Notes: generated by a model not told the origin, from the letters alone. Shown: positions 1 to 9,022, numbered from the stretch's first letter. The stretch is DNA of 64,000 bases from Phenylobacterium sp. J367 (GCF_024699985.1 NZ_JAJONA010000001.1:1736001-1800000); one strand, 5' to 3'. A program made the numbers and translations.

Positions 1-2144
1 ACCTGCCCGCCCAGTACGGCCGCGTGCAGCGCCTTAAGGGTCTGGTGGCGGCCAAGCTCGCCTTCATGACCGAGAACATCGCCCTGCGCCGCAGCGCCAC
101 GCTCGATGCCGCCGCCGCCCACGTGGCGACCGGCGCCGGCAAGCGGGCCATGGACGATATCCGGGCGACGGTCAGCGCCATGCTGGGCGCCGAGTCGGCG
201 GCGCTCGCCGAGCGGCGGGCGGCCGCCCGGCGGCGCGAGGTCCAGGCGGAGCTGATCGCCGGGACTCTGCTGGCGCTGGTCGGCCTGAACCTGGTCGCCG
301 CGGCCCTGCTCATGCGGCGGCACAACCGGAACCGCGACGTGGTGCTGCAGGCCCTGGAGCAGCAGTCCGAGCGGCTGTCGGCGATCTTCGAGAGCACGCT
401 CGACGCCGTCTTCACGCTCAACCCCAGCGGCACCATCGAGACCATCAACCAGGCCGGCGAGCGGATGTTCGGCTACAGCCGCGACGAGCTGGTCCGGCGG
501 GATTCCTCGCTGCTGATCGACCTCGCGCCGGGAGAGGGGCTGTTCCTGCACCGGCTCGGCCAGCACGCCAACGGCGGCCTGGGCGCGGCGCGGGAGTTCA
601 CCGGGCGGCGCAGCGACGGCACGACCTTCCCGGCCGAGGTGGCGCTGGCCATCATGCGGCTGAAGGACGGCGCCCACGTGGTGGCCGCGGTGCGCGACAT
701 CACCGAGCGCAAGATGGCCGAGCGGATGAAGGACGAGTTCGTGGCCACGGTGAGCCATGAGCTGCGGACCCCGCTGACCTCGATCGCCGGCTCGCTGGGC
801 CTGCTCGACGCCGGCGCGGCGGGCGAGCTGCCGGAGCGGGCCAAGCGGCTGACCTACATCGCCAAGACCTCGTGCGAGCGGCTGGTCCGGCTGGTCAACG
901 ACCTGCTCGACATCCAGAAGATCGCGGAGGGCAAGATCGCCTTCGACATGCGGCCCCTGGACCTCCGGCATGTGGCGGAGCGGGCCGCCGAGGCCATGGC
1001 CGGGTTCGCTCAGGAGCGGCAGGTGACGGTCAGGCTCGACCTGCCCGACCAACCGCTGATGATCTCCGGCGACCTCGACCGGCTGATCCAGGTGCTGTCG
1101 AACCTGCTGTCCAATGCGGTGAAGTTCTCGCCGGCGGGGGGAACGGTGGAGCTGAAGGCGACGCCGCTGCCGGGCCGCGCCTGCGTCAGCGTCCAGGACC
1201 AGGGGCCGGGCGTCCCCGAGGCCTTCCAGACGGCCCTGTTCAGCCGCTTCGCCCAGGCCGACGCCTCCTCGCGGCGCAGCGCCGAGGGCTCGGGTCTGGG
1301 CCTCGCCATCTCGCGCGAGATCGCCGAGCGCCACCGGGGCGAGCTGCGGCTCGCCCATTCGGGACCGGACGGCGCCTGCTTCGTGCTGGAGCTGCCGCTG
1401 ACAACGCTGGCGACCGGCCTGGCGCCCAGGGGCGGGCGGGTCCTGCTTTGCGAGGACGACGATCATGCGGCCGAGGTGATCGGCGGCGGCCTCGCCCTGG
1501 ACGGCTTCGAGCTGATCCGGGCGCGCACCCTCGCCGAGGCGGAGCGGGTTCTGGCGGACGGCGGCGTCGACGCCATGATCCTCGATCTCCACCTGCCCGA
1601 CGGCAACGGGCTCAGCCTGCTCGCCCGGCTGCGCAAGGACCCGGCGCGGCGCAAGCTGCCGGTGGTGGTGGTGACCGGCGACGTCTCCGCCGGGCTCTCC
1701 AGCCTGGCGGTGGCCGACTGGATCACCAAGCCGGTGGACCTCGGGCGCCTGAGCGACGCGGTGGCCGGCGCCATCGCCGGACGCAGCGAGCTCGACATCC
1801 TGCACGTGGACGACGACGCCGACCTCGCCGAGGTGGTCCGCGCCTCGCTGTCCGGCGCGGGCCAGGTGCGCACCGCCGAGACCCTGGCCAAGGCCAGGCG
1901 GGCGGTCCGGCTCAGGCGGCCGGACCTGATCATCCTCGATGTCGGCCTTCCCGACGGTTCGGGCCTGGACCTGCTCGCGGAGATCAACGGCGACGGGCCG
2001 CAAACGCCGGTGATCGTCTATTCGGGCCAGGAGATCGACGCCGACATGGTAGGCCAGGTGCAGGCGGTGCTGACCAAGTCGCGGGTGAGCTTCGACGCGC
2101 TCGCCGAGACGGTGCGGGCGCTGACGGCGGGAGTGCGGAACTGA
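1..2144 (+). CDS. Hybrid sensor histidine kinase, CHASE3-PAS-HisKA-HATPase-REC-REC (5' end outside window)
   Basis: A membrane sensor kinase that autophosphorylates on histidine and carries two receiver domains. The frame is open from base 3 without an upstream stop, so the true start lies before the window. The first residues (LVAAKLAFMTENIALRR) are the C-terminal part of a CHASE3 domain. A transmembrane helix follows (about residues 77-98 from the GTG at 24), then a PAS domain ending in DITERK (about 112-230), a HisKA domain with the phosphoacceptor in VSHELRTPLT, an HATPase domain with LLSNAVKFS and GSGLGLAISREI, and two receivers (LDLHLPDGNG and LDVGLPDGSG, each with the Asp). The stop overlaps the next start as TGATG, so the kinase and the downstream receiver protein are translationally coupled. 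The signal sensed is unknown. Confidence 0.93.
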   Translation, partial: LPAQYGRVQRLKGLVAAKLAFMTENIALRRSATLDAAAAHVATGAGKRAMDDIRATVSAMLGAESAALAERRAAARRREVQAELIAGTLLALVGLNLVAAALLMRRHNRNRDVVLQALEQQSERLSAIFESTLDAVFTLNPSGTIETINQAGERMFGYSRDELVRRDSSLLIDLAPGEGLFLHRLGQHANGGLGAAREFTGRRSDGTTFPAEVALAIMRLKDGAHVVAAVRDITERKMAERMKDEFVATVSHELRTPLTSIAGSLGLLDAGAAGELPERAKRLTYIAKTSCERLVRLVNDLLDIQKIAEGKIAFDMRPLDLRHVAERAAEAMAGFAQERQVTVRLDLPDQPLMISGDLDRLIQVLSNLLSNAVKFSPAGGTVELKATPLPGRACVSVQDQGPGVPEAFQTALFSRFAQADASSRRSAEGSGLGLAISREIAERHRGELRLAHSGPDGACFVLELPLTTLATGLAPRGGRVLLCEDDDHAAEVIGGGLALDGFELIRARTLAEAERVLADGGVDAMILDLHLPDGNGLSLLARLRKDPARRKLPVVVVTGDVSAGLSSLAVADWITKPVDLGRLSDAVAGAIAGRSELDILHVDDDADLAEVVRASLSGAGQVRTAETLAKARRAVRLRRPDLIILDVGLPDGSGLDLLAEINGDGPQTPVIVYSGQEIDADMVGQVQAVLTKSRVSFDALAETVRALTAGVRN

Positions 2145-2524
2145 TGGCGTCGCTCAAGGTGCTTTACGTGGACGACGACGAGTTCATCCGCGAGGTGGCG
2201 GAGCTGGCGCTCGGCCTCGACCCGGAGATGGAGATCCGCGTCGCCGACAGCGGGGCCGCGGCCCTGGCGCTCGTCGGGGGCGGCGGGTTCGCGCCCGACG
2301 TCTTCCTGCTCGATGTGATGATGCCCCAGATGGACGGGCCCGCGACCCTGGCCGAGCTGCGCAAGGTTCCGGGCCATGCCGGGACCCCGGCGATCTTCGT
2401 GACCGCGCGGGCCCAGGCGGCCGAGCACCGGCCCCTGATCGAGGCCGGCGCCGCGGGCGTGCTGACCAAGCCCTTCGACCCCGTGGCCTTCGCCGGCGAG
2501 GTCCGCGCGATCCTCGCCCGCTAG
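2144..2524 (+). CDS. Single-domain response regulator (REC)
   Basis: A 126-residue free-standing receiver domain with no output domain. The acidic pocket (YVDDDEF), phosphoacceptor Asp (FLLDVMMPQMDG), Thr (FVTARA) and Lys (LTKPFD) are all present. The ATG at 2144 overlaps the stop of the upstream hybrid kinase (TGATG), which fixes the start and makes this the obvious partner of that kinase, probably as a phosphorelay shuttle or a protein-protein output. Its stop codon shares the tetranucleotide CTAG with the stop of the convergent hydrolase gene, leaving no room for a separate terminator. Confidence 0.93.
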   Translation: MASLKVLYVDDDEFIREVAELALGLDPEMEIRVADSGAAALALVGGGGFAPDVFLLDVMMPQMDGPATLAELRKVPGHAGTPAIFVTARAQAAEHRPLIEAGAAGVLTKPFDPVAFAGEVRAILAR

Positions 2525-3816
2525 CGCGCGTTCAGGGCCGCGTCGGTCCGGGCGATGCCGGACCTGAGCCAGCCCGCTTCGTTGGAGTTCTTCGAGCGCG
2601 CCAGCAGGGCCTGCAGCGCCGCCTTGCGGGCGGCGAGCACCGCCTTGTGGTTCGGGTCGACCGCCAGCGCCGAACTGGTCAGGCGCAGCGCCAGCTCCGG
2701 GTCGGTGGCGACCAGCGCCTGGGCCCGGGCGGCCACCGGCCCTGGTCCGCCGGCCAGCGTCACGAGTTCGCCGGCGGCGGCCGCCGGCGGGGTGGCGTAC
2801 ATGGTCGCCGGGTCGCCGTCGTAGAAGCCGGCGTAGCCCTCGTAGATGCCGCGGATCGACCAGATCAGGTTGCCGTACCCCTCGCCCACCTCCAGGGCCG
2901 GCGGCAGGCGGATCTCGCGCATCAGGGTGTAGACGTCCTTGCCCTGGTTCATGCCGGCGACAGTGGCGTCGTGCACGTACTGGATGGCGTCGCGGTACTG
3001 GGTCAGCGTCTCGCGGATCTTCGCCTTCCCCTCGATCGGCACGCCGTGGCTGGGCAGGACGATCTCGGGCTCCAGCGCCATGATCCGGTTCAGCGAGGCC
3101 ACATAGTCGAGCGCGTAGCGGGTGGTCGTGCCCCTGAGCGTGTAGAGGTTCGGGAACGAGGCGTAGTAGTTGTCGCCCACGAAGGCGGCCTTCAGCTCGG
3201 GGATCCAGACGCTCATGTGGTCCGGGGTCTCGCCGGGCGTGGCGATGGCGACGAAGGTCAGGTCGCCGACCTTCAGCGCCTGTTCCTTCTCCACCAGCGT
3301 GTCGGCGAGCTTCGGCGCGGCGAAGTTGCCCGGGTTGGGATTGGCCGCGGTCCCCAGCCGGCCGCCGAACTGGGCGGCGTTGCGCCAGGCGAAGAAGCCG
3401 GCCAGCCGGGTCTGGTAGTTGTTGAACTCCACCGCGTTCGCCTGGCCCACCACCTTGGTCCCGGCCTCCTTCCAGGCCGCGACGCCGCCGGTGTGGTCGG
3501 GATGCGCGTGGGTCAGGAAGATCGCGCGGGTCGGCGCCGTCGAGACGGCCCGCAGCAGGTCGCGGTGACGGGTCACGTTGAAGGCGCTCGAGGTGTCGAT
3601 CACCACGTTGCCGTCCTTCGTCGTCACCAGGAAGGTGTTGCCGAAGCCGACGGCCTGGTGGATGCGGCCGCCCGCGAAATGCAGGGCTTCCTTCTGGTCC
3701 TGGCCGGCCATGACCGGGGAGCCGCCGTCGAGGCGGCCCTCCTGGGACGAGGCGGACGGGGCCATCGCCGGCCCGGCGAGGGTGAGCGCGCAGAGCGCGG
3801 CGACGGCCCTCTTCAT
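2521..3816 (-). CDS. Exported MBL-fold hydrolase with alkyl-sulfatase-type dimerisation region
   Basis: A 431-residue periplasmic metallo-hydrolase. A signal peptide (MKRAVAALCALTLAGPAMA) precedes a metallo-beta-lactamase fold with the zinc motif LTHAHPDHTGG at about residue 115 and a later His in VLPSHGVPIEG. The C-terminal half (YRDAIQYVHDATVAGMNQGKD, then ALEVGEGYGN, GFYDGDPATMY) matches the dimerisation region of SdsA1-type alkyl sulfatases, although the protein is shorter than those enzymes. The substrate is therefore uncertain; a sulfate ester or other ester is plausible. The ATG at 3816 overlaps the TGA of the upstream gene, so the two are coupled. The frame is open further upstream, but that part only shadows the preceding gene. 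Confidence 0.85.
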   Translation of the reverse strand: MKRAVAALCALTLAGPAMAPSASSQEGRLDGGSPVMAGQDQKEALHFAGGRIHQAVGFGNTFLVTTKDGNVVIDTSSAFNVTRHRDLLRAVSTAPTRAIFLTHAHPDHTGGVAAWKEAGTKVVGQANAVEFNNYQTRLAGFFAWRNAAQFGGRLGTAANPNPGNFAAPKLADTLVEKEQALKVGDLTFVAIATPGETPDHMSVWIPELKAAFVGDNYYASFPNLYTLRGTTTRYALDYVASLNRIMALEPEIVLPSHGVPIEGKAKIRETLTQYRDAIQYVHDATVAGMNQGKDVYTLMREIRLPPALEVGEGYGNLIWSIRGIYEGYAGFYDGDPATMYATPPAAAAGELVTLAGGPGPVAARAQALVATDPELALRLTSSALAVDPNHKAVLAARKAALQALLARSKNSNEAGWLRSGIARTDAALNAR

Positions 3817-4295
3817 CACTTGGCTTCCGCGATGCTCTTCATGGTCGCGAGCACGCCGGTGAACATCTTCGTCCGGCGCTCCTTGTCGGCGGCCTTGGCC
3901 TCGGCGGTCGGCAGGGTGCCCAGGTCGTAGACGAGCGTGTAGATCAGCCGCGACTTGTTCTTGCCCTCGGGGCGGACCTCGACGGTGCCGTGGTAATCGA
4001 TCGGGCTCTTCGGCTGGCTGTAGCTGTAGGACCAGGCGGTCTTGGCGACCATCAGTTCGTCGATGCGGTCGGCGATGCGGCGCACTGAGCCCATCTCCTC
4101 GCCGCCCGACGTGATCACGCAGGTGGTCTTCATCCAGGCGCCGATATCGCACCAGCCGCCGACCTTCTTCCAGACGACCTCCGGCGGGGCGTCGACCACG
4201 GTCTCCAGCGGGATGGTGGTGAACTCGGCGGCGGCTGCGGCGCCGGCCGAGAGCGAGAGTGCGGCCACGGCGGCCAGGCAGGCTTGAACCTTCAT
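3816..4295 (-). CDS. Secreted SRPBCC/polyketide-cyclase-like protein
   Basis: A 159-residue protein with a clear signal peptide (MKVQACLAAVAALSLSAGAAAAAEF). The mature part has the SRPBCC (START-like) pattern: an N-terminal strand (ETVVDAPPEVVWKKVGGWCDIGAWM), a middle region that ends in paired strands (YHGTVEVRPEGKNKSRLIYTLVYDL written as two segments), and a C-terminal helix (MFTGVLATMKSIAEAK). Such domains bind hydrophobic ligands, but no catalytic residue can be named here. The start is the ATG at 4295 with GGGGGA 12 bases upstream; a longer frame to 4367 lacks this context. It leads a two-gene operon with the MBL-fold hydrolase and is divergent from the winged-helix gene at 4450. Confidence 0.75.
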   Translation of the reverse strand: MKVQACLAAVAALSLSAGAAAAAEFTTIPLETVVDAPPEVVWKKVGGWCDIGAWMKTTCVITSGGEEMGSVRRIADRIDELMVAKTAWSYSYSQPKSPIDYHGTVEVRPEGKNKSRLIYTLVYDLGTLPTAEAKAADKERRTKMFTGVLATMKSIAEAK

Positions 4296-4449
4296 AGTCT
4301 TTGTTTCCCCCAGGATGGTCGTTGGTTGTCGGCGTTCAGTTTGCCCACAGACGACCGGCACGGCCAAGCCCGCGACAAACTTTCATGGTCAAGCTTGATC
4401 GCGCGGGCTCAGTCGCTAGGGTCCCCCCCGCTGATCAACGGGAAACGTC

Positions 4450-4824
4450 TTGGCTTCCGAACAGGACCTCATGGACTTCGTCCGCGAGCACGTGCGCTCG
4501 GTCTGGGCGCTCGAGCTGCTGCTGCTGCTGAAGCGCGATCCCACGCGCTGCTGGCAGCCGGCCGAGCTGGTGCGCGAGCTGCGCGCCAGCCAGGCGCTCG
4601 TGCACGACAATCTCGTCCGGTTCGAGCGGGGCGGGCTGGTCCGGATCGACGACACCGGCTGCTATGGCTACGCCCCGGCCGGTTCGGTGCTCGCCGAGCT
4701 CAGTGAGCGACTGGAGGCGGCCTATCGCGAGCGGCCGGTCGCGATCATCAACCTCATCGCCAAACCCTCGAACCCTGTGCAGGGCCTGGCCGATGCGTTC
4801 AAGTTCCGGGGAGACGGGCAATGA
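4450..4824 (+). CDS. Small winged-helix-like DNA-binding protein (hypothetical)
   Basis: A 124-residue protein without a clear named family. Residues 10-75 are compatible with a winged helix: a first helix (EHVRSVWALELLLLLKRD), a recognition-type helix (PAELVRELRASQALVHDNLVRFERGGLV) and a wing strand (IDDTGCYGYAP). The TTG at 4450 follows a weak GGGAAA; an ATG at 4471 has AGGA four bases upstream and may be the true start. The stop overlaps the next ATG (ATGA at 4821), and that gene is in turn coupled to a third. This argues for a regulator whose product works with, or controls, the two small membrane proteins downstream. DNA binding is inferred, not shown. Confidence 0.7.
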   Translation: MASEQDLMDFVREHVRSVWALELLLLLKRDPTRCWQPAELVRELRASQALVHDNLVRFERGGLVRIDDTGCYGYAPAGSVLAELSERLEAAYRERPVAIINLIAKPSNPVQGLADAFKFRGDGQ

Positions 4825-5093
4825 ACGACTGGGCGCCGACCGCGGTCTATCTCCTGTGCCTGGCGACCAGCGTGGTCTGCGCCTGGCTCCTTTTCCGCGC
4901 CTATGGCCGCAGCCGGACCAAGCTGCTGCTCTGGACGGCCGTCGCCTTCGCCTTCCTGGCGCTCAACAACCTGTTCCTGGTGGCGGACAAGCTGATCTTC
5001 CCGGACGTCTACCTGACCCCGGCCCGCCAGCTCACCTCGGGCCTGGCGCTGGCGGTTCTCCTCTACGGCTTCGTATGGGAGACCGAGCAGTGA
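4821..5093 (+). CDS. Small membrane protein, DUF5985-like (first of a pair)
   Basis: A 90-residue integral membrane protein with three predicted helices: AVYLLCLATSVVCAWLLFRA, LLLWTAVAFAFLALNNLFLV and LTSGLALAVLLYGFVW. It resembles the DUF5985 small membrane proteins, recalled by pattern rather than search. There is no signal for enzymatic function. Its ATG overlaps the stop of the winged-helix gene, and its TGA lies inside the GTGA that starts a second protein of the same size and topology. The pair may form a heteromeric membrane complex. Confidence 0.72.
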   Translation: MNDWAPTAVYLLCLATSVVCAWLLFRAYGRSRTKLLLWTAVAFAFLALNNLFLVADKLIFPDVYLTPARQLTSGLALAVLLYGFVWETEQ

Positions 5094-5372
5094 TCCCCAC
5101 CGAAACCCCCTGAAGTCCTGGGCTTCATCAACGGCCTGCTGACCGCCGGCTTCCTGGTGGCGGGCCTGTTCTTCCTGCGGTTCTGGCGCCGGACGGGGGA
5201 CACCCTGTTCGCGGCCTTCGCCGCGGCCTTCGTCCTCCTCGCCATCGCCCAGCCGCTGCCCATGCTCACGGGCATTCCCAATGAAAGCCAGGCGCCGATC
5301 TACACCCTTCGGCTACTGGCCTTCCTGCTGATCATCTGGGCGATCCTGCGCAAGAACCTGCGCGGCGGCTAG
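5090..5372 (+). CDS. Small membrane protein, DUF5985-like (second of a pair; frame broken by one base)
   Basis: Read as written, the GTG at 5090 gives only VIPTETP before a stop at 5111. The frame from 5112 encodes EVLGFINGLLTAGFLVAGLF and two more helices, but has no start of its own. Removing one C from the CCCCC run at 5106-5110 joins them into a 93-residue protein that begins in a GTGA overlap with the preceding gene, exactly as expected of a coupled operon. The product has three hydrophobic helices and a basic C terminus (LRKNLRGG), close in size and topology to its neighbour. Its stop shares CTAG with the convergent permease. Confidence 0.65.
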
Positions 5373-6698
5373 AACGGGAAGAACGGCGGGATCGCCAGCA
5401 CCGCCGTCACGCCGGTGACGAGGTTCAGCGGCAGGCCCACGCGCACGAAGTCCATGTAGCCGTAGCGGCCCAGCTCATAGACCAGCACATTGGTCTGATA
5501 GCCGAAGGGCGTGGCGAACGCGGCGCTGGCGGCGAACATCAGGCCCACGAGGAACGGCTGCGGGCTCACCCCCAGGCTCTCGGCCAGGGCGACCGCGACC
5601 GGCGCCAGCAGCACCGCCACCGCGGCGTTCGACAGGATCTCGGTCAGCACCAGGGCGATCAGGTAGAACAGCGCCAGCGCCGCCTGCGGACCCAGGCCAA
5701 GCATCACGGCGGCCAGGCTCTCGGTGGCCGCCGCCGCCAGCCCGGTGACCTCCAGGGACAGGCCCACCACCACCATGCCGGCGATGAGGATCAGGATCTC
5801 CGGCCGCAGGCCGCGGTAGGCGTCATCGGCGCTGATCACCCGGGTCAGGATCAGGCCGACCGCGCCGGTGAAGGCCGCCGCCGCGATCGGCGCGTAGCCC
5901 AGCGCCGCGACCAGGACCACGGCCACGAAGACCGCCAGCGAGGCGAGGCTGCGGCGCAGGTCGAGCGGGCGCGGCTGGACGAACAGGCTGGCGTCGCCGA
6001 CCGGGACGTCGCGGCCGGTGACCGCGTCCTCCACCGCCTGGGCGTAGGAGGAGGGCTCACGGCCGTCGCGGCCGGTGAGCAGCCGGGGCGCGACCAGCAC
6101 AAGATAGGCGCAGCCCGCCAGGGCGACGATCACGCCCACCGCCGTGATGTCGAACAGGCCGAAGCCCGGCTGGCCCGAGCTGCGGGCCATGTCGTTGACC
6201 AGCAGGTTGGTGGAGGTGCCGATCAGGGTGCAGCACCCGCCCAGGATGGTCACGTACGAAAGCGGGATCAGGAACCGCTGGGGTGGCAGCTTCAGGGACT
6301 GGCTCACGTCGCGCACCACGGGCGCCGCCAGGACGACGATCGGCGTGTTGTTGAGGAAGGCCGAGGCGACGCCGCAGAAGCCGATCATCAGCCAGAGCCC
6401 GAACGCGCCGAGCCGGCCGCACAGCCGTACCCCCATGCGGATCAGGAAGTCGAGCAGGCCCGACAGCTCCATGGCGTAGGCGATCACGAACAGGGAGGCC
6501 AGCGCGATGAGGGCGGGACTGGCGAAGGCCCCCCTGCGCCTCCACCGGCCGGATCACCCCCAGTCCGAGCAGGATCGCAGCCCCGGCCAGCGCCACCACG
6601 TCGGCGCGCAGCCGGTTCCAGATGAGGGCCGCCATCACGGCGACCAGGACGGCCAGCGCTGCGGCCTGGTCGAAGGTCATCGGGCGCTTGTAGGCCAT
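5369..6698 (-). CDS. Anion permease, SLC13/DASS or ArsB/NhaD type (frame broken by one base)
   Basis: A 442-residue inner-membrane transporter of the ion transporter superfamily with about 11 helices. The N-terminal piece (MAYKRPMTFDQAAALAVLV, then GVIRPVEAQGG) and the C-terminal piece (FVIAYAMELSGLLDFLIRMG onward) are in different frames. Deleting one base from the six-C run at 6529-6534 joins them as EAQGAFASPALIALASLF, the usual sequence in this family. The conserved FLNNTPIVVLAAPV and TLIGTSTNLLVN segments are present, and a second ILSNAAVAVLLAPVAVALAE repeat lies near the C terminus. TrkA_C domains between the halves, common in this family, were not recognised. Substrate (sulfate, dicarboxylate or arsenite) cannot be told. 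Start is the ATG at 6698, only 27 bases from a divergent gene. Confidence 0.85.
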
Positions 6699-6725
6699 CC
6701 GGGCGGAGGCTGCTATGGTCGTGGC

Positions 6726-7529
6726 ATGCCGATCGTCCGTTCACGGCCGCGCCGGCCGGCCCTTGCGGCGGCGCTATGCGCCCTGGCGTTCCTCGCCGGC
6801 TGCACGCCGCGGGAGACGCCGCCGCCTCCGCCGGAGCCCAGCCCACCGCCGGTCACGCCTGCCCCCGCGCCACCGCCGCCACCGCCGGTGCTCGGCCGCG
6901 CGGAGCTGCTGGGCGCGGTCGCCCAGGCCGCCTCGGCGACGGCGGCGGGCGGGGCCTATCCGGATGTGGCCGCCGCGCTCGGCGGCCGGCGGTTCAGCCT
7001 GCGGCTGCCGGTGGGCTGCCTCGGGCCCGCGGGCGAGACGGCCTCGGGCTGGAGCTACGATGCGGACCGCCAGACGCTGAAGGTGGTCGTCCGCCCCGAG
7101 ACCTGGACCGACGCCGACTGGGCGAGGGCGCTGGTCGGCACGCCGGAGACCGAGACCATCGACGGGTTCTGGATCCGGCGGCCGTGGCTGGCGTCCGAGG
7201 GCTGTCCGGCGCCGGGCCCCGCCGAGGGGATGGCGGAGCCGGAGACGGTCGGCTTCGCGCGGGTCTTCGAGGCCGGCGGCTCGCGCGTGACCCGGCGTGG
7301 CGGCCGTCCCTACGAGGTCACCGAGAAGGCGCCGCCCGATCCGCCGCCCGGCGCGGGTGGCTTCCGCCTGCTGCTGGAGGGCCGCATCGCCGAGCCGGAG
7401 GACCGCAGGCCGGTGCGCTGCGCCGCCCGTCATCCGGACCGGCGGCCCGTCTGCCTGGTGCTGGCCGACATCGACCGCGTGGCCATCGAGGACGCCCAGG
7501 GACGCCGGCTCGGGGACTGGGGCAACTAG
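6726..7529 (+). CDS. Proline-rich lipoprotein, unknown function
   Basis: A 267-residue predicted lipoprotein. The signal peptide MPIVRSRPRRPALAAALCA ends in a lipobox LAGC, with the lipidated Cys near residue 26. A proline-rich linker follows (PPPPPEPSPPPVTPAPAPPPP) as seen in periplasmic tethered proteins. The folded part (about residues 55-267) contains paired cysteines (VGCLGP, SEGCPAP, VRCAARHP, VCLVLAD) that could form disulfides. No family was recognised. The gene starts 27 bases from the divergent permease and converges on the REC-HWE kinase; a 19-bp palindrome contains both stop codons. Confidence 0.8.
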   Translation: MPIVRSRPRRPALAAALCALAFLAGCTPRETPPPPPEPSPPPVTPAPAPPPPPPVLGRAELLGAVAQAASATAAGGAYPDVAAALGGRRFSLRLPVGCLGPAGETASGWSYDADRQTLKVVVRPETWTDADWARALVGTPETETIDGFWIRRPWLASEGCPAPGPAEGMAEPETVGFARVFEAGGSRVTRRGGRPYEVTEKAPPDPPPGAGGFRLLLEGRIAEPEDRRPVRCAARHPDRRPVCLVLADIDRVAIEDAQGRRLGDWGN

Positions 7530-7544
7530 CCGCGTCGCGGCTAG
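7526..7544. terminator. Palindrome spanning both convergent stop codons
   Basis: Two 9-base arms (CTAGCCGCG and CGCGGCTAG) flank a single T. The stop of the lipoprotein gene (7527-7529) and the stop of the REC-HWE kinase (7541-7543) both lie inside the arms. In RNA either strand would fold into a short GC-rich hairpin, so it may serve as a two-way terminator, though no T-tract follows. Confidence 0.4.
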
Positions 7545-8575
7545 GCGGGCACCCGGAGGACGGCGCGCACGCCGCGCTCGGCCGGCTCATACTCCACCTT
7601 GGAGTTCAGGCTGTGGGCCATGGCCCGGATCAGCCGCCCGCCCAGCCCCGTGCCCTTGGGCGTCGCACCCTCGAGGCCGCGGCCGTCGTCCTCGACGCGC
7701 AGCAGGACGTGGGCGCCGTCGCGGCCCAGGTGGATGCGCACCTCGCCGGCCTCGTCGCCGGCATAGGCGTACTTGCAGGCGTTGGTGATCAGCTCGTTGA
7801 CGATCACGCCCACCGAGACGGCCTTGTCGGTCTCCAGCCGGATCGGGTCGGCGGTGAGCTTCAGCGACCTCGGGGCCGTCGGCGTCGAGCAGGTGCCTTC
7901 CAGTTCGCGCACCAGGGCCTCCAGGTAGTCCTGCATGTCCACCCACTCCACCTGGTCGGTGGTGTAGAGCCGGCGGTGCACCTGGACGATGGCCTCGATC
8001 CGCCGCTGGGTGTCGCGGAGCGCGCTGCGGGCGCCCTCGTCGCCGACCATGGAGGCCTGCATCTGCACGAAGGCGGAGACGATCTGCAGGCTGTTGGCGA
8101 CCCGGTGGTTCACCTCGCGCAGCAGGGTCTCCAGCCGCTCGTTGCTGGTGGCGAGCGCCGCCTGGGCCTCGGCGTGCTGCCGGCGCAGCCGGGTCTGCTC
8201 CAGGGCGTTCTGGAAGGCGTTGGCCAGCAGGTCGAAGAACTCCTCGCCGACCGACTTGACCACATAGTCCGCGGCCCCGGCCTTCAGGGCGGCGACGGCC
8301 ACGCGGGTCTCGTCGGAGCCGGTGACGTAGACGATGGGCGGCGGGTCGGCGATCTCCGTCAGGATCGCTTTCAGCGTCTCGAAGCCGCCGCGGCCGGGCA
8401 TGTAGTGGTCGAGGGCGACGATGTCGTAGGCCCGCTCCAGGAGCTTCGCCTGGCCCTCCTCGCCGCTGGCCGCGGTGTCCACGACATAGCCGCGCCGCTC
8501 CAGGGCGCGGCGCACCAGGGCGCGCAGCCCTTCGTCGTCGTCGACGTAGAGAACGTGGCGGGGCGCCTCGCTCAC
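7541..8575 (-). CDS. Receiver-linked histidine kinase, HisKA_2/HWE type
   Basis: A 344-residue soluble protein. Residues 1-125 form a receiver (LYVDDDEG, phosphoacceptor Asp in IVALDHYMPGRGG, VTGSDET, final Lys in DYVVKSV). A helical linker leads to a HisKA_2 dimerisation/phosphotransfer region with the histidine in LLREVNHRVANSLQ, then an HATPase domain (NELITNACKYAY, VEDDGRGLEG, GTGLGGRLI). REC-HWE proteins act as receiver-gated kinases in alphaproteobacteria. The GTG at 8575 overlaps the stop of the upstream receiver gene (GTGA), making this the third gene of a kinase-receiver-kinase operon read from 10506. Confidence 0.92.
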   Translation of the reverse strand: MSEAPRHVLYVDDDEGLRALVRRALERRGYVVDTAASGEEGQAKLLERAYDIVALDHYMPGRGGFETLKAILTEIADPPPIVYVTGSDETRVAVAALKAGAADYVVKSVGEEFFDLLANAFQNALEQTRLRRQHAEAQAALATSNERLETLLREVNHRVANSLQIVSAFVQMQASMVGDEGARSALRDTQRRIEAIVQVHRRLYTTDQVEWVDMQDYLEALVRELEGTCSTPTAPRSLKLTADPIRLETDKAVSVGVIVNELITNACKYAYAGDEAGEVRIHLGRDGAHVLLRVEDDGRGLEGATPKGTGLGGRLIRAMAHSLNSKVEYEPAERGVRAVLRVPA

Positions 8576-9022
8576 CCGGCTTCGACCTCGGGCACCTGGA
8601 TCACCGAGAGGAACAGGCCAAGCTGCCGGATCGCATCGGCGAAGGACTCATAGTTCACCGGCTTGGTGATGTAGACGTTGCAGCCCAGGTCGTAGCAGCG
8701 CTGGATCTCCACCTTGTCGTCGGTGGTGGTCAGCACCACGACCGGCGTGCGCTTCAGCTTCTCGTCCGACTTGATGCGGGCCAGGATGTCGGTGCCGCTC
8801 ATGTCGGGGGAGGTTGAGGTCCAGCAGGACCAGGGCCGGCCCGTTCAGCGACGGGCCGTCGCTCGCCTGGGTCAGGTAATCCACCGCGCTCGTGCCGTCC
8901 GCGAAGTGGCGGATGTGGTTATTGATCCCGGCCCGCCGGATGTTGCGCTCGATGAGCCGGGCGTGGCCCTCGTCGTCCTCCACCATGACGATGGTGACGG
9001 AAACCTGTTGCTGTTCACTCAT
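8572..9022 (-). CDS. Single-domain response regulator, Rcp1-like (frame broken by one base)
   Basis: A 149-residue receiver-only protein once one base is removed from the five-G run at 8806-8810 (plus strand). The N-terminal frame gives IVMVEDDEGHARLIERNIRR up to LVLLDLNLP; the C-terminal frame continues DMSGTDILARIK, VVVLTTTDD and VYITKPVNYE, so the phosphoacceptor Asp, Thr and Lys are all kept. The YITKPVNYESF end is typical of receivers paired with phytochrome-like CHASE3 kinases. Both ends overlap their neighbours by four bases (ATGA upstream, GTGA downstream), supporting one tightly coupled operon in which this protein passes phosphate between the two kinases. Confidence 0.85.

Noticed and set aside
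872..2143. Plus-strand open frame running through the hybrid kinase in another frame into the receiver gene
   Set aside because: Only the last 126 codons (from 2144) look like a protein; the rest is a shadow of the kinase gene.
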